64,000 bases of DNA from Pelagibacterium montanilacus (GTDB taxonomy: Bacteria; Pseudomonadota; Alphaproteobacteria; Rhizobiales; Devosiaceae). A program made the translations under genes and the position numbers. Positions 46,561-56,227 of the stretch are shown piece by piece; positions within the stretch are counted from its first letter, which is position 1, and each line of letters opens with the position of its first letter. A model generated the notes under the pieces. It did not search any database. It was given only the letters and a program-made list of their open reading frames with translations, and was not told the origin of the DNA. The DNA is taken from assembly GCF_003992665.1 (NCBI RefSeq), contig NZ_RZMX01000009.1, forward strand, positions 1 through 64,000. Direction: 5' to 3'.

Positions 46561-47770
46561 GCGTCGGATTCATCAGCCCGTTCCGTTCGATCAGCTTCAT
46601 CACCCGCGCCTCATGCTGGGTGCGACGGAACTGCACGACGCCCGGGGGCCGCAGCTTGACCGTGACCTGCGGCTGGCGCTTGCCGTCGCTCTTGAACAGG
46701 ATCCGGAACACGAGCTCGCCCAGCCGCCAGGCGCCGCCGAACGACACCGGTGTGCTGCCGAAATGCTGGAGCGCGTCACCGCCGAGATCCCGCGACCGCA
46801 GCGTGCGCACCACGCGGGGATACCCCTTCTTGCCGGGCGCCATCAGGTCGGCCGCCGCCTCGATGATCAGCACCTTGTCGATCAGTGGATCGTAGGCGGC
46901 ATCGAAGACGAAGCCCGGTCCGGCCAGTTCGACCGGGCGCAGGGTATAGAGGTCCTGCGCATCGTCGCCGTCGAAGAAGCCGGGTCTGTCGAGGATGATC
47001 GAGGCGAAGAGTTCCGCGATCTCGGGCTGATGCGCCTTCCGGATACGGGCCAGCCGCAACATGCCGGTGTTCTCGGAGTATCGCAGCACGGCGTGGGAAA
47101 TCTGGCGCACGCTGATGACCCGTTCAACCTGGCCCTCGACGACCGGCATGGTCGAGACCATCGAACCATGGCTGACCACGAGGTTGATCTCGTCATCGTC
47201 GTCGTAGTCGCCCACCCGGCAGTAGTCCCCGAGAAAGGCGTCACGGAAGAGCGCGGCGACGGCCGTTCGGAACGCCTCGACCTTCTCCGCCGTCAGATCG
47301 ATCGCGACGCCACGTTCCCGCCCGGCATACTCATGCAGGCGGTCGGCGGTGAGCATCGCCATGTGATCGGCGGCCGCGTCGAACAGGTCAGGATGCTCCA
47401 GAAACACCCGGACGGCGATGTGCTTGGGATCATGCGCCTTGTTCGGCGCGTCCTCGTCGCCGGTCTTCATGTCGGGGAACAGATCGACGCCCTGACGCGC
47501 GGCCTGCGCCTGGATGATCTCAAGGCCGCGGGCGTCGCCCAGTTCCGCGATGCGGTGCAGATCGCCGCGCAGCCCCTCGGGATAGCTGTCCTCGGCACCG
47601 GTCAGCAGCTTCTCCAGCGCCTCGCGGGCGGTATCCTCCTCCTGGTCCAGCAGGTCGATGGAGAAGCCCTTGTACTTGCCCTCGTGCCGCGCCAGCAGCG
47701 GCTTCATCAGGGCGAGATCAATGGTCTTGATGAACCGGGGGTTAACGAACTTCTTCAAATTGCCTGCCAC
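46553..47770 (-). CDS. Unknown protein at recombinase module edge
   Basis: I do not recognise this 405-residue soluble protein. It starts NLKKFVNPRFIKTIDLALMK, contains an acidic run (GDYDDDDEINLVVSHG), and ends LMNPTRR. It has no membrane segment and no obvious nuclease or ATPase motif. Codon use is GC-rich like the neighbouring recombinase. It is divergent from the DUF2924/recombinase operon and forms the left edge of that module. GTG 47770 is chosen because AGGAAAGGGG lies just upstream; TTG 47791 is an alternative. The gene is probably real because a long frame with strong third-position GC fits the strand. Confidence 0.7.
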   Translation of the reverse strand: MAGNLKKFVNPRFIKTIDLALMKPLLARHEGKYKGFSIDLLDQEEDTAREALEKLLTGAEDSYPEGLRGDLHRIAELGDARGLEIIQAQAARQGVDLFPDMKTGDEDAPNKAHDPKHIAVRVFLEHPDLFDAAADHMAMLTADRLHEYAGRERGVAIDLTAEKVEAFRTAVAALFRDAFLGDYCRVGDYDDDDEINLVVSHGSMVSTMPVVEGQVERVISVRQISHAVLRYSENTGMLRLARIRKAHQPEIAELFASIILDRPGFFDGDDAQDLYTLRPVELAGPGFVFDAAYDPLIDKVLIIEAAADLMAPGKKGYPRVVRTLRSRDLGGDALQHFGSTPVSFGGAWRLGELVFRILFKSDGKRQPQVTVKLRPPGVVQFRRTQHEARVMKLIERNGLMNPTRR

Positions 47771-47907
47771 GACGAATCCCCTTTCCTGCAAAACCAGTGT
47801 TCTTGATACGTTCTTTTGCGTGATTCATCAACCTGCGCGGGATCGACTGGGACGGTTTCCGACAGCGACGAGTAGAGGCCAGAGGAGACGACCACTCCGA
47901 GGCCCGC

Positions 47908-48107
47908 ATGAAACGCCCCAATCCTCTGCCGCCCGACCAGATGACCCCCGCCGAGCGACGCGCCGAACTGTGCGGGCTGCTGGCGCTCGGGCTGGTTCGG
48001 TTGCGGATGCGGGAGACGGGCGAAGTATCTGACGATACTGGAGAACGTTGCCTACACTATCCGCCCGACCAATGCCGTCATGCAACTCCAACTCACCGGA
48101 GAAATGC

Positions 48108-48111
<4 letters not shown>
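47908..48111 (+). CDS. Small protein preceding DUF2924 gene
   Basis: This 67-residue protein starts MKRPNPLPPDQMTPAERRAE and has a Leu/Arg-rich helix (LCGLLALGLVRLRMRE). It ends in CRHATPTHRRNA. Similar small proteins are typically found as the first gene of DUF2924/serine-recombinase modules in alphaproteobacteria. The function is unknown. Its stop overlaps the DUF2924 start as ATGA. Confidence 0.72.
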
Positions 48112-48559
<448 letters not shown>

Positions 48560-48563
<4 letters not shown>

Positions 48564-49885
48564 CGAAGCCACCCGATAAATCGAAGGTCGTCCGCAAGCT
48601 GCGGTGTGCCGTCTATACCCGGAAATCTTCCGAGGAAGGGCTGGAACAGGAGTTCAACTCGCTCCACGCCCAGCGCGAGGCCTGCGAGGCCTACATCGCC
48701 AGCCAGCGGTCAGAGGGCTGGGTGCTTGTCCGCGATCAGTATGGCGACGGCGGCATTTCGGGCGGCACGCTGGAACGGCCCGGCCTGAAACGCCTGATGG
48801 CTGACATCGAGGACGGGCTGGTCGATGTGGTGGTGGTCTACAAGATCGACCGCCTCAGCCGCTCGCTGGCTGATTTCGCCAAGCTGGTCGAGGTGTTCGA
48901 CCGGAACGGCGTGACCTTCGTCTCGGTCACCCAGTCCTTCAACACCACCACGTCGATGGGCCGGCTGACGCTGAACATCCTGCTGTCTTTCGCCCAGTTC
49001 GAGCGGGAGGTGACGGCGGAGCGCATCCGCGACAAGGTCGCCGCCAGCCGGAAGAAGGGCATGTGGATGGGCGGCGTGCCGCCCTACGGCTATCGCGTCG
49101 AGAACCGGAAGCTGGTGATCGACGACGAGAGCGCCGCGCATGTGCGCTGGATCTTCTCTCGCTTCCTCGACATCGGATCCTGCACGGAACTGGCGCGGGA
49201 GGTCGGCGCGCGCGGCATCCGGACGCCGCGCGGCAACCGGATTGACAAGAAGTACATCTATCGGATGCTCAGCAACCGCGCCTACATCGGCGAGGCGGTC
49301 CACAAGGGCGATAGCTACCCCGGCGAGCACGACGCGATCATCGACCGCGAGACTTGGGAGAAGGTTCACGCCATCCTCCAGGAGAGCCCGCGCAAGCGCG
49401 CCGCGCGCACGCGCGCCGACACGCCCGCGCTGCTGAAGGGGCTGCTGTTCGGTCCCGATGGCGCCGCGTTCTCACCGACGCATACCCGCAAGGGCGACAG
49501 GCTCTACCGCTACTACGTCAGCCAGACGGTGCTGAAGCACGGTGCCGGGTCGTGCCCGGTGGGTCGTGTCCCCGCAGGCGAGATCGAGGCCGCCGTGATC
49601 GACCAGCTGCGCGCAGTCTTCCGCCAGCCCGAGATCGTTGCGGGGACGTGGAAGGCGGCGCGCGCCCACGCCGACGACATCACCGAGGCCGACGCCCGTG
49701 CGGCTCTGCAGCAACTCGATCCGCTTTGGGACGAGCTTTTCCCCGCCGAGCAGGCGCGTATCGTGGCGCTGATGGTCGAGCGCGTGGACATCGGCACGGA
49801 TGGGCTCAACGTCCGGCTGCGCGTGGACGGCCTTGGCAGCCTCGCGCGCGAGATGCTGGCCGGCGGAATCGGAGAAGCCGCGTGA
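48560..49885 (+). CDS. Large serine recombinase (second module)
   Basis: This 441-residue recombinase has the resolvase domain starting at CAVYTRKSSEEGLEQEF (Ser23 nucleophile), TTTSMGRLTLNILLSFAQFE and EREVTAERIRDKVAASRKKG. The Recombinase domain has GIRTPRGNRIDKKYIYRMLS and NRAYIGEAVHKG. A degenerate zinc-ribbon region (LLKGLLFGPDGAAFSPTHTR; RLYRYYVSQTV) and a helical C-terminus complete the protein. Compared with the 600-residue homologue at 1145-2947, the last about 130 residues are missing and are encoded by the next gene, joined by a GTGA overlap. Confidence 0.94.
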
Positions 49886-50280
49886 CCCGCGGGGCTCCGA
49901 TCCCCGACACGGTGACGCTGCATGTCCCGTTCCGCCTCGTGAAGCGCGGCGGGCGTAAGGAGACGCAGTTGCCGGAAGGCGCCGCTCCGCCGCACCGGAA
50001 GGACAGCGCCCTCGTCAAGGCGCTGGCGCGCGCGTTTAGATGGAAGCGCATGCTGGAGTCCGGCGAGTTCTCCACCATCGCGGAGCTTGCCGAGCGCGAG
50101 GTGATCACCTCCTCCTACATGACCCGCGTGCTGCGTCTGACGCTTCTCGCGCCGGATATCGTCGAGGCGATCCTTGACGGAAAGCAGGGGCCGGAGGTCA
50201 CGCTGGCGCGAGTGATGGAGTCGGTCCCAGCCGAGTGGTCAGCAAAATTCTTAAAAACCCCTGATATGTCAGACCTTTAG
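49882..50280 (+). CDS. Stand-alone C-terminal recombinase-associated HTH protein
   Basis: This 132-residue protein corresponds to the extra C-terminal domain fused to the first recombinase. It has PHRKDSALVKALARAFRWKR, STIAELAEREVITSSYMTRV and LRLTLLAPDIVEAILDGKQG. The arrangement suggests a helix-turn-helix that may guide recombinase target choice. The start is a GTG overlapping the recombinase stop (GTGA). The longer open frame upstream is an out-of-frame reading of the recombinase. Confidence 0.8.
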   Translation: MTRGAPIPDTVTLHVPFRLVKRGGRKETQLPEGAAPPHRKDSALVKALARAFRWKRMLESGEFSTIAELAEREVITSSYMTRVLRLTLLAPDIVEAILDGKQGPEVTLARVMESVPAEWSAKFLKTPDMSDL

Positions 50281-50479
50281 ACCCAAGTGAGGGATGTCCT
50301 GCTTGCTACACCACAGGCGCTTTTCGAGTGAACGCGACGGCAGAACGTTGCGTGAACATCGGCCGTCGTCTAGTGTATGCATGCAATTCAGACGTCGAAG
50401 CTGGACGAATCCTCCAGTCTGGGGTTGAAGGTAATGCTAATTTGGTGAATGATGGTGCACAAAACAGGCCTTCAGGAAC
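50281..50479. promoter_or_regulatory. Probable promoter region of phosphorothioation operon
   Basis: This 199-base non-coding gap lies between the recombinase module and the ribbon-helix-helix gene. It has a lower GC content than the recombinase module and includes GTATGCATGCAATTCAG (50377-50393), a partial palindrome that could be an operator for the adjacent ribbon-helix-helix protein. I cannot name a -35/-10 pair with confidence. Confidence 0.4.
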
Positions 50480-50686
50480 ATGCCCCGACCCAAAGGTAAG
50501 AAGGACGCTGTCCGCTTCACAGTGAGCTTGGACCCTCAGCTCCACGCGAAGTTGGTGCGCATAGCAGAGAGCAACGATCTCTCGTTGTCATGGGCTGTGC
50601 GCCGCGCAGTAGCCGAGTTCGTGGAGCGGCAAGACGAAACCAAGCAGGCCGAGCTGCCCTTCTCGCAGTCGGCTCCGAAGGACTGA
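50480..50686 (+). CDS. Ribbon-helix-helix (CopG/Arc-type) regulator
   Basis: This 68-residue protein has the pattern of a ribbon-helix-helix DNA-binding protein: a basic start (PRPKGKKDA), a strand VRFTVSLDP, then two helices (LHAKLVRIAESND and LSWAVRRAVAEFVERQ). It ends one base before the cysteine desulfurase gene and so is the first gene of the phosphorothioation operon. It probably autoregulates the operon; this is inferred from position. Confidence 0.82.
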   Translation: MPRPKGKKDAVRFTVSLDPQLHAKLVRIAESNDLSLSWAVRRAVAEFVERQDETKQAELPFSQSAPKD

Positions 50687-50687
50687 G

Positions 50688-51848
50688 ATGAGCATTAGAA
50701 AACCGATATATCTGGATTATCAAGCAACTACGCCGCTTGATCCAGAAGTGCGCACCGCAATGCTGCCCTTCCTTGATGACCGGTTCGGCAACCCGCATTC
50801 TGAGCACCGGTTTGGCTGGGAGGCTGCCGGGGCAGTGGAAGATGCTCGCCGCGCCGTGGCTGACCTTATCGGTGCCGCACCTGGCGAGATTATTCTCACT
50901 GCAGGCGCAACTGAGGCAAATAACCTCAGCGTGATGGGCGTCGCGCAGCGTACGAAGCGCCGGCATATTCTGGTGTCCGCCATTGAGCATAAATGCGTGC
51001 TTGCTCCGGCCGCGGCCCTCTCGAAACAGGGCTTTGAAGTTCAGATAATCCCCGTCGACGCGGATGGGATCATCGATCTGGAGCGTTTGGCGCAGCTGAT
51101 CCGGCCCGACACGGCTTTAGTCTCTGTGATGGCAGCCAATAATGAAATTGGCACGCTGCAGCCGTTGGAGGAGATAAGCGCGCTCTGCTCCGAAATGGGA
51201 GCCCTTTTCCACAGTGACGCTGCGCAGCTCGCGGGAAAGCAGCCGCTTGATGTGCTCGCCCTCAACATCGATCTAGTCAGCCTGTCAGCGCATAAATTCT
51301 ATGGACCGAAGGGTATCGGCGCGCTCTACATCGCCAGCAATGCGCGTTCACGGATTGCTCCAATCATGTATGGCGGCGGTCAGCAGGACGGGATGCGACC
51401 CGGCACACTTGCACCGATGCTCTGTGCGGGCCTTGCGGCCGCCGCGGAGAAGGCGCTTGTCCAGCATGATATAGATGAGCAGCATTCGATAGCACTCAGG
51501 GCGCGGTTGCTAACCCACCTGCGCGAAAGGATCCCCAGTGTTCGGGTCAATGGCTCAGAAGAGAGTAGCCTCAGTGGCTGTCTAAATATTCGCATTCCCG
51601 GCATCGACGCTCATGCTTTGCTGATGATGTTGCAGGCAGACCTTGCCGCATCAGTGGGATCTGCCTGCAATGCTGGCCTGATCGAGCCCTCGTATGTGCT
51701 TGGCGCGATTGGCCTTACACCCGACGAGGCCCGAGCGTCACTGCGCCTCGGCTTCGGGCGCTTCACCACACTCGATGATATTGATCAGGCGGTGGAGCTG
51801 ATCTGCGAAAAGGCAATCCGCCTGTCTCACGCCGTCGCTGCGGAGTAA
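50688..51848 (+). CDS. sspA: Cysteine desulfurase of phosphorothioation system (DndA/SspA type)
   Basis: This 386-residue PLP enzyme of the NifS/IscS/DndA family mobilises sulfur from cysteine. Landmarks are YLDYQATTPLDPEV, TAGATEANNLSVMG, the PLP lysine Lys203 in LSAHKFYGPKG, and the active-site Cys327 in SVGSACNAG. Context with DUF4007, ATPase and PAPS-reductase-like genes indicates that the persulfide is used for DNA phosphorothioation rather than Fe-S assembly. No iscU or suf genes are near. It is separated by 78 bases from the DUF4007 gene. Confidence 0.88.
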   Translation: MSIRKPIYLDYQATTPLDPEVRTAMLPFLDDRFGNPHSEHRFGWEAAGAVEDARRAVADLIGAAPGEIILTAGATEANNLSVMGVAQRTKRRHILVSAIEHKCVLAPAAALSKQGFEVQIIPVDADGIIDLERLAQLIRPDTALVSVMAANNEIGTLQPLEEISALCSEMGALFHSDAAQLAGKQPLDVLALNIDLVSLSAHKFYGPKGIGALYIASNARSRIAPIMYGGGQQDGMRPGTLAPMLCAGLAAAAEKALVQHDIDEQHSIALRARLLTHLRERIPSVRVNGSEESSLSGCLNIRIPGIDAHALLMMLQADLAASVGSACNAGLIEPSYVLGAIGLTPDEARASLRLGFGRFTTLDDIDQAVELICEKAIRLSHAVAAE

Positions 51849-51855
51849 GACGAAG

Positions 51856-51930
51856 ATGGATCGCCAAACCCTCGCAAAACTCCTTCTGCCTCACAGACTG
51901 GATGCCACGTCCAGGAGGAGCATTTCATGA
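51856..51930 (+). CDS. Possible coupled 24-codon leader ORF
   Basis: The gap between the cysteine desulfurase and DUF4007 genes contains an ATG-initiated frame of 24 codons (MDRQTLAKLLLPHRLDATSR and four more). Its stop overlaps the DUF4007 start as ATGA, and it includes the AGGAGG ribosome-binding site of that gene. It may serve translational coupling or be a truncated protein start. It is too short to judge coding potential. Confidence 0.3.
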   Translation: MDRQTLAKLLLPHRLDATSRRSIS

Positions 51931-52889
51931 TCAGAGGTCCACTCGCCAACCCTGCTTTCCGGGCCCAGTTCTCTGGCCATGAAACCTTCCCGCTTCGCCA
52001 TCTCTGGCTGAAGAAGGCTTACGATCAGGTTGCCGCTGCCAAGGGCGGCGTTGCGCCAAAATCACTGTTCAACGATGCTGAGGCCATTGTCACCTTCGGA
52101 GTTGGCAAGAATATGGTCGGCGCTATCCGCCATTGGGCGCTAACCTGCGGAATCTTGAAGGAAGACGGCGATGTCTTCCGCACCACGAATATTGGCGATT
52201 ATCTGTTTTCCGATGAAACCGGCGTCGATCCGTTTCTCGAGGCTCCCGCAACGCTATGGCTGCTCCATTGGATGATGGCGGGTACGCCTGAGCGGTGCAC
52301 GACATGGTTCTACGTCTTCAATCACCTCACCGTTCAGACCTTCGACCACGACGCGATTGCAGCGCCGCTCCGCGACTATCGCGATCAGCAGAATGCGCGC
52401 TTGAAGAACAAGATCCGAGCATCTGATGCGACCATCAAGCGGGACGTCGAGTGTTTCTTGCGCAGCTATGTGCCAACCCGTCAGGGCAAGTTCAGCGATG
52501 ATCTTTTTGAGCCGGCCTTAGTGCCGCTCGGACTGATCCGGGCAGTGAGCAGCAAATCCTATCAGTTCCGGCGCGGGGCTAAGCCGACCCTGCCAGATGG
52601 CGTCTTTCTTTATGCGCTTCACGAGTTTTGGATGCGGCATGCGCCAGACCAACAGACGCTTTCGGTCGAGGCGTTGACTTTCGAGCCAGGCTCACCCGGG
52701 CGTGTTTTTAAGCTTGATGAGGATGCGTTGGTCGAGCGCCTAGCACGCATAGAGGAAAGCACAGCCCGAGCTTACCTCTGGTCCGACACGGCCGGGGTCC
52801 GCAACGTTGCGCGCCGTTCCCTCAACCCTGATCCCATGATGTTCCTGGCCTCCGCCTACGAGACCGCTAAGCAGAGGAGTGCCGCATGA
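51927..52889 (+). CDS. sspB: DUF4007 protein (SspB type)
   Basis: This 320-residue protein begins with the DUF4007 hallmark AQFSGHETFPLRHLWLKKAY and then has FGVGKNMVGAIRHWALTCGI, typical of this family. DUF4007 proteins occur in DNA phosphorothioation loci; in the described SspABCD system this component is the DNA-acting (nicking) partner. No classical nuclease motif can be identified by eye. AGGAGG precedes the ATG. Its stop overlaps the ATPase start by four bases, so SspB-like and SspC-like proteins are probably made in fixed ratio. Confidence 0.82.
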   Translation: MIRGPLANPAFRAQFSGHETFPLRHLWLKKAYDQVAAAKGGVAPKSLFNDAEAIVTFGVGKNMVGAIRHWALTCGILKEDGDVFRTTNIGDYLFSDETGVDPFLEAPATLWLLHWMMAGTPERCTTWFYVFNHLTVQTFDHDAIAAPLRDYRDQQNARLKNKIRASDATIKRDVECFLRSYVPTRQGKFSDDLFEPALVPLGLIRAVSSKSYQFRRGAKPTLPDGVFLYALHEFWMRHAPDQQTLSVEALTFEPGSPGRVFKLDEDALVERLARIEESTARAYLWSDTAGVRNVARRSLNPDPMMFLASAYETAKQRSAA

Positions 52890-55800
52890 GCAAGCTGTCC
52901 GACATTGTAACAGTTTCTCGTCGGTTCCAGCGTTCGGTCCGGCTCGACACAGATCACGCTATCGATGGCGCTTTGCAGGGCTATGTATGCCATGGCTCCA
53001 GCCGGCAGGCGATGGAGACTATGGCGCGACTATTCCAGGAAACCGGTCAGCATGCCTTCACCTGGACCGGTCCCTATGGTGGCGGCAAGTCAAGCCTGGC
53101 GCTTTTGCTCTGCCAAATACTCGGCGGCAGCTTCCAGCAGAACCAAGACGGCCTTGAGTTACTTGGAGATATGCCCTGCTTTCACGACGCCTTCCCACAG
53201 GAGGAAGAACCGTGGCTTGTCGTGCCCCTCGTTGGGCGCCGCGCGGATCCAGTATCTGATCTTCGCGAGGCCTTGGCGGATGCTGTTGCACGGGAGGCTA
53301 AGCCGGCGCGCACCAAGCGCCGACAGATTGATCTGGCAGGTCGGGATGTAATCGAACGTCTCGTGAAGGAAGCCTCTGCACGACCAGAGGCCGGCGTGCT
53401 GCTCGTTATTGATGAACTTGGCAAATACCTCGAAGCAGCCGCTGACGGCACTGCTGACATCCACTTCTTTCAAGATCTTGCTGAGGCTGCTGCGCGCTGC
53501 GAGGGTCGGCTGCTGATCGTCGGCGTCCTGCACCAATCCTTCGACCAGTATGCGCGCCGTTTCGGTGCCGAGATGCAGGAAGACTGGGCTAAGATCCAGG
53601 GCCGCTATGTGGATATCCCGATTGTCACTGCGACTGATGAGGTGCTCGATCTGATTGGCCGTGCCCTTATCCATTCGGATGAGGCTGAGGTCCCCGCCAC
53701 TATCATCGAGACTGTCGCCGGTGCCATTCGCCGACGCAGACCTGGTAGCCCTGAGGATCTTTTCACGCGCTTGGCTGCCTGCTGGCCGCTGCATCCAGTC
53801 ACGGCGTCGTTGATTGGCCCCTTGTCGCGCCGGCGCTTCGGCCAGAATGAGCGCAGCGTGTTCGGCTTCCTCAATTCTGCGGAACCGGGCGGGTTTCAGG
53901 AATTCCTGAAAACCCACGAGGCTGGCGGGACGCTCTATGACCCGTCACAGCTTTGGGACTATCTTCGAGCGAACCTAGAGCCCGCCATCCTGGCCTCGCC
54001 GGATTCCCATCGCTGGTCGCAGGCGGTCGAAGCACTCCAGCGCTGCGAGCACCGGGGTGGGCCACTGCAGCTGAAACTGGCCAAGAGCATTGCGGTAATC
54101 GAACTATTCCATGGCGGCAGCGGCGTCCTTCCAGAGCGCAGCATACTCGAAAGTTGCGCGCCGGAGGCCACATCTGAGGAAATTGATCAGGCGCTACAGC
54201 ACCTTCAGGATTGGTCTGTTGCGGCGTTCAGGGGCCATCTAAATGCTTTTGCTCTGTTTGCCGGCAGTGACTTCGACATCGAGACTGCTCTGAGTGAAGC
54301 ACAGGCCCAGCTCGGAGAACTCAACCTGGATCGGTTGTCAGCCTTCGCTGATTTGCAGCCAGTCCTTGCCAAGAAGCATTACTTCACCACGGGCACTCTG
54401 CGTTGGTTCACGACGGCGCTCACCTCGCCGCAGGCCGCGCCGAAACTGGTTGAACGTTATCAGCCGACCAATGGGGCTGCAGGCCAGTTTCTCTTGGTGA
54501 TCCCCGATGATGTGGTGCCAGTCGCCCAGCTGGCGCAGAGCTGCTGTGACGCGTCTCACAGAGCGGGCTGCTATCCTGTGGCACTCGGCGTGCCTCCCAA
54601 TGCGCAGCATATCCGTCGAGCTGGCTCGGCCCTGTTGGCTTTGGAAGCCATTCGCCAAGGGCACCCGGCGTTGGAGGGCGATGCGGTTGCGCGCCGTGAG
54701 GTTGAGGCTCGGCTTGCCGTGGTCAGCGCAGAGTTAGAGGACACCCTCCGCCGAGGCTTTGTTCAAGCGACCTGGTATGTGCGCGGTGCTAGCTACGAGG
54801 CCGGCACCACCAAAGCGATCGCGCAGATTGCCTCAACTCTGGCGGACGAAACTTTTCCCCTGACTCCGCATATCCGCAGTGAGCTGGTGAACCGCGAGCA
54901 GCCCTCCAGCAACAGCCAAGCCGCCGTACGTGCGCTGTTGCATGCCATGGTCAATCACTCGGACGAGGATGATCTCGGCATGGAAGGGTTCCCGGCTGAG
55001 ATGGGTCTCTATCGCACCGTCCTCAAAGCCAACGGACTGCACCGCAAATACAACAGTGCCTTCGACTTCCGTGCACCGACCAAGGCAACCGGTCAGAGCC
55101 TAATCCCCATGTGGGATGCAGCCAAGGAGCATGCCCAGAATAGGGATGGCGAGTTCCCCTTGTTGGACGTGTATAGCCTATGGCAGCAGCCGCCGTTTGG
55201 GGTGCGCTCTGGCTTGCTGCCTTTGCTCGCCGCCGCCTTTGTCCTAGCCCATCGCTCTTCGATGGCTGTCTATGTCGAGGGCATCTTCCAGCCTGAGATC
55301 AATGACTACGTGATTGATCGGTTGCTACAGGACCCGCGCGATTTGTCCCTCCGGCATGTTGATCCCAAGACGGATGGAAAAGCTCTGCTCAAAGCACTCA
55401 GTGCAGAAATAGAAACCGTGATGGGACGTGCGCCCGAGTCCAAACCTTTGGATATCGCACAAGCCTTGGTGGAGTTTGTGATGCGCTTGCCGGACTGGAC
55501 CCGGCGCACGTCCTCTCTATCCAAGGAATCCCAGGAGCTGTGCCGGATCATGCGCGCTGCCAATGATCCTCACCGCACCATCTTCGTCGATCTTGTGCAG
55601 TTAAGCGGCCGCGACACTCCGGCAGCGATAGCGGGTGAAATCGGCGGAATGCTGCGTGAGCTGCATCAAGCGTACGAAGCCATGCTGACCCGCCTAAGGG
55701 ACAAAATGCTGGATGCGCTTGGCCACGATGGCAACCTGCTAGAGGAACTGCAGCGCCGCGCTGAGACCATCAAGGGGATCTCAGGTGATCTTCGCTTGGA

Positions 55801-56227
55801 CGCATTTGCCTCACGCCTTCAGAGCTTCTTAGGCACCCTTCCAGATATGGAATCCTTGGCCGGCTTGCTCGTCAGCAAACCGCCCCGCAATTGGAGTGAT
55901 CTGGAGCCCAGCCGGGCGGCGATGGAAGCCGGCCAGCTCGCTCTGGCATTCCGCCAAGCCGAAATGCTGGCGAAAGTCCAGGGGCGCGTTCCAAGCCGCC
56001 ATGCCCTTGGGGTGGTGGTCGGTACGGGTGAAAATGGCAAGACGGCGCTTTGGGCTGTCGAGTTATCTGCCAAAGAGCAAGACACCGCCAAGGCGATCGC
56101 GGAAAGCCTGCAGGATATCTTTGCCCAAGCCGGCGTAAGTGACGCTGTGGCGCTCGCCGCTCTGGCAGAGGCTGGCATGCAGCGCATGAGCGATCCCAAT
56201 GACGATATAAGGAGCCAAGCCGTATGA
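52886..56227 (+). CDS. sspC: Large P-loop ATPase of phosphorothioation system (SspC-like)
   Basis: This is a 1113-residue ATP-binding protein. Walker A is GPYGGGKSS at residues 62-70 and Walker B is VLLVIDELGK at 171-180, followed by an AAA-like core through about residue 400. A long helical C-terminal half has no recognised catalytic motif (YEAMLTRLRDKMLDALG and similar). The neighbours (DUF4007 upstream, PAPS-reductase-like gene downstream, both with ATGA overlaps) identify it as the ATPase component of an Ssp-type system. Its size is also reminiscent of large BREX-type ATPases, but no other BREX gene is present. Confidence 0.78.
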   Translation: MSKLSDIVTVSRRFQRSVRLDTDHAIDGALQGYVCHGSSRQAMETMARLFQETGQHAFTWTGPYGGGKSSLALLLCQILGGSFQQNQDGLELLGDMPCFHDAFPQEEEPWLVVPLVGRRADPVSDLREALADAVAREAKPARTKRRQIDLAGRDVIERLVKEASARPEAGVLLVIDELGKYLEAAADGTADIHFFQDLAEAAARCEGRLLIVGVLHQSFDQYARRFGAEMQEDWAKIQGRYVDIPIVTATDEVLDLIGRALIHSDEAEVPATIIETVAGAIRRRRPGSPEDLFTRLAACWPLHPVTASLIGPLSRRRFGQNERSVFGFLNSAEPGGFQEFLKTHEAGGTLYDPSQLWDYLRANLEPAILASPDSHRWSQAVEALQRCEHRGGPLQLKLAKSIAVIELFHGGSGVLPERSILESCAPEATSEEIDQALQHLQDWSVAAFRGHLNAFALFAGSDFDIETALSEAQAQLGELNLDRLSAFADLQPVLAKKHYFTTGTLRWFTTALTSPQAAPKLVERYQPTNGAAGQFLLVIPDDVVPVAQLAQSCCDASHRAGCYPVALGVPPNAQHIRRAGSALLALEAIRQGHPALEGDAVARREVEARLAVVSAELEDTLRRGFVQATWYVRGASYEAGTTKAIAQIASTLADETFPLTPHIRSELVNREQPSSNSQAAVRALLHAMVNHSDEDDLGMEGFPAEMGLYRTVLKANGLHRKYNSAFDFRAPTKATGQSLIPMWDAAKEHAQNRDGEFPLLDVYSLWQQPPFGVRSGLLPLLAAAFVLAHRSSMAVYVEGIFQPEINDYVIDRLLQDPRDLSLRHVDPKTDGKALLKALSAEIETVMGRAPESKPLDIAQALVEFVMRLPDWTRRTSSLSKESQELCRIMRAANDPHRTIFVDLVQLSGRDTPAAIAGEIGGMLRELHQAYEAMLTRLRDKMLDALGHDGNLLEELQRRAETIKGISGDLRLDAFASRLQSFLGTLPDMESLAGLLVSKPPRNWSDLEPSRAAMEAGQLALAFRQAEMLAKVQGRVPSRHALGVVVGTGENGKTALWAVELSAKEQDTAKAIAESLQDIFAQAGVSDAVALAALAEAGMQRMSDPNDDIRSQAV

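Noticed and set aside
52886-56227. BREX-type system suggested by the large ATPase
   Set aside because: The ATPase resembles large BREX ATPases in size, but no PglZ, PglX, BrxA, BrxB or BrxL gene is nearby, while cysteine desulfurase, DUF4007 and PAPS-reductase-like genes fit phosphorothioation.
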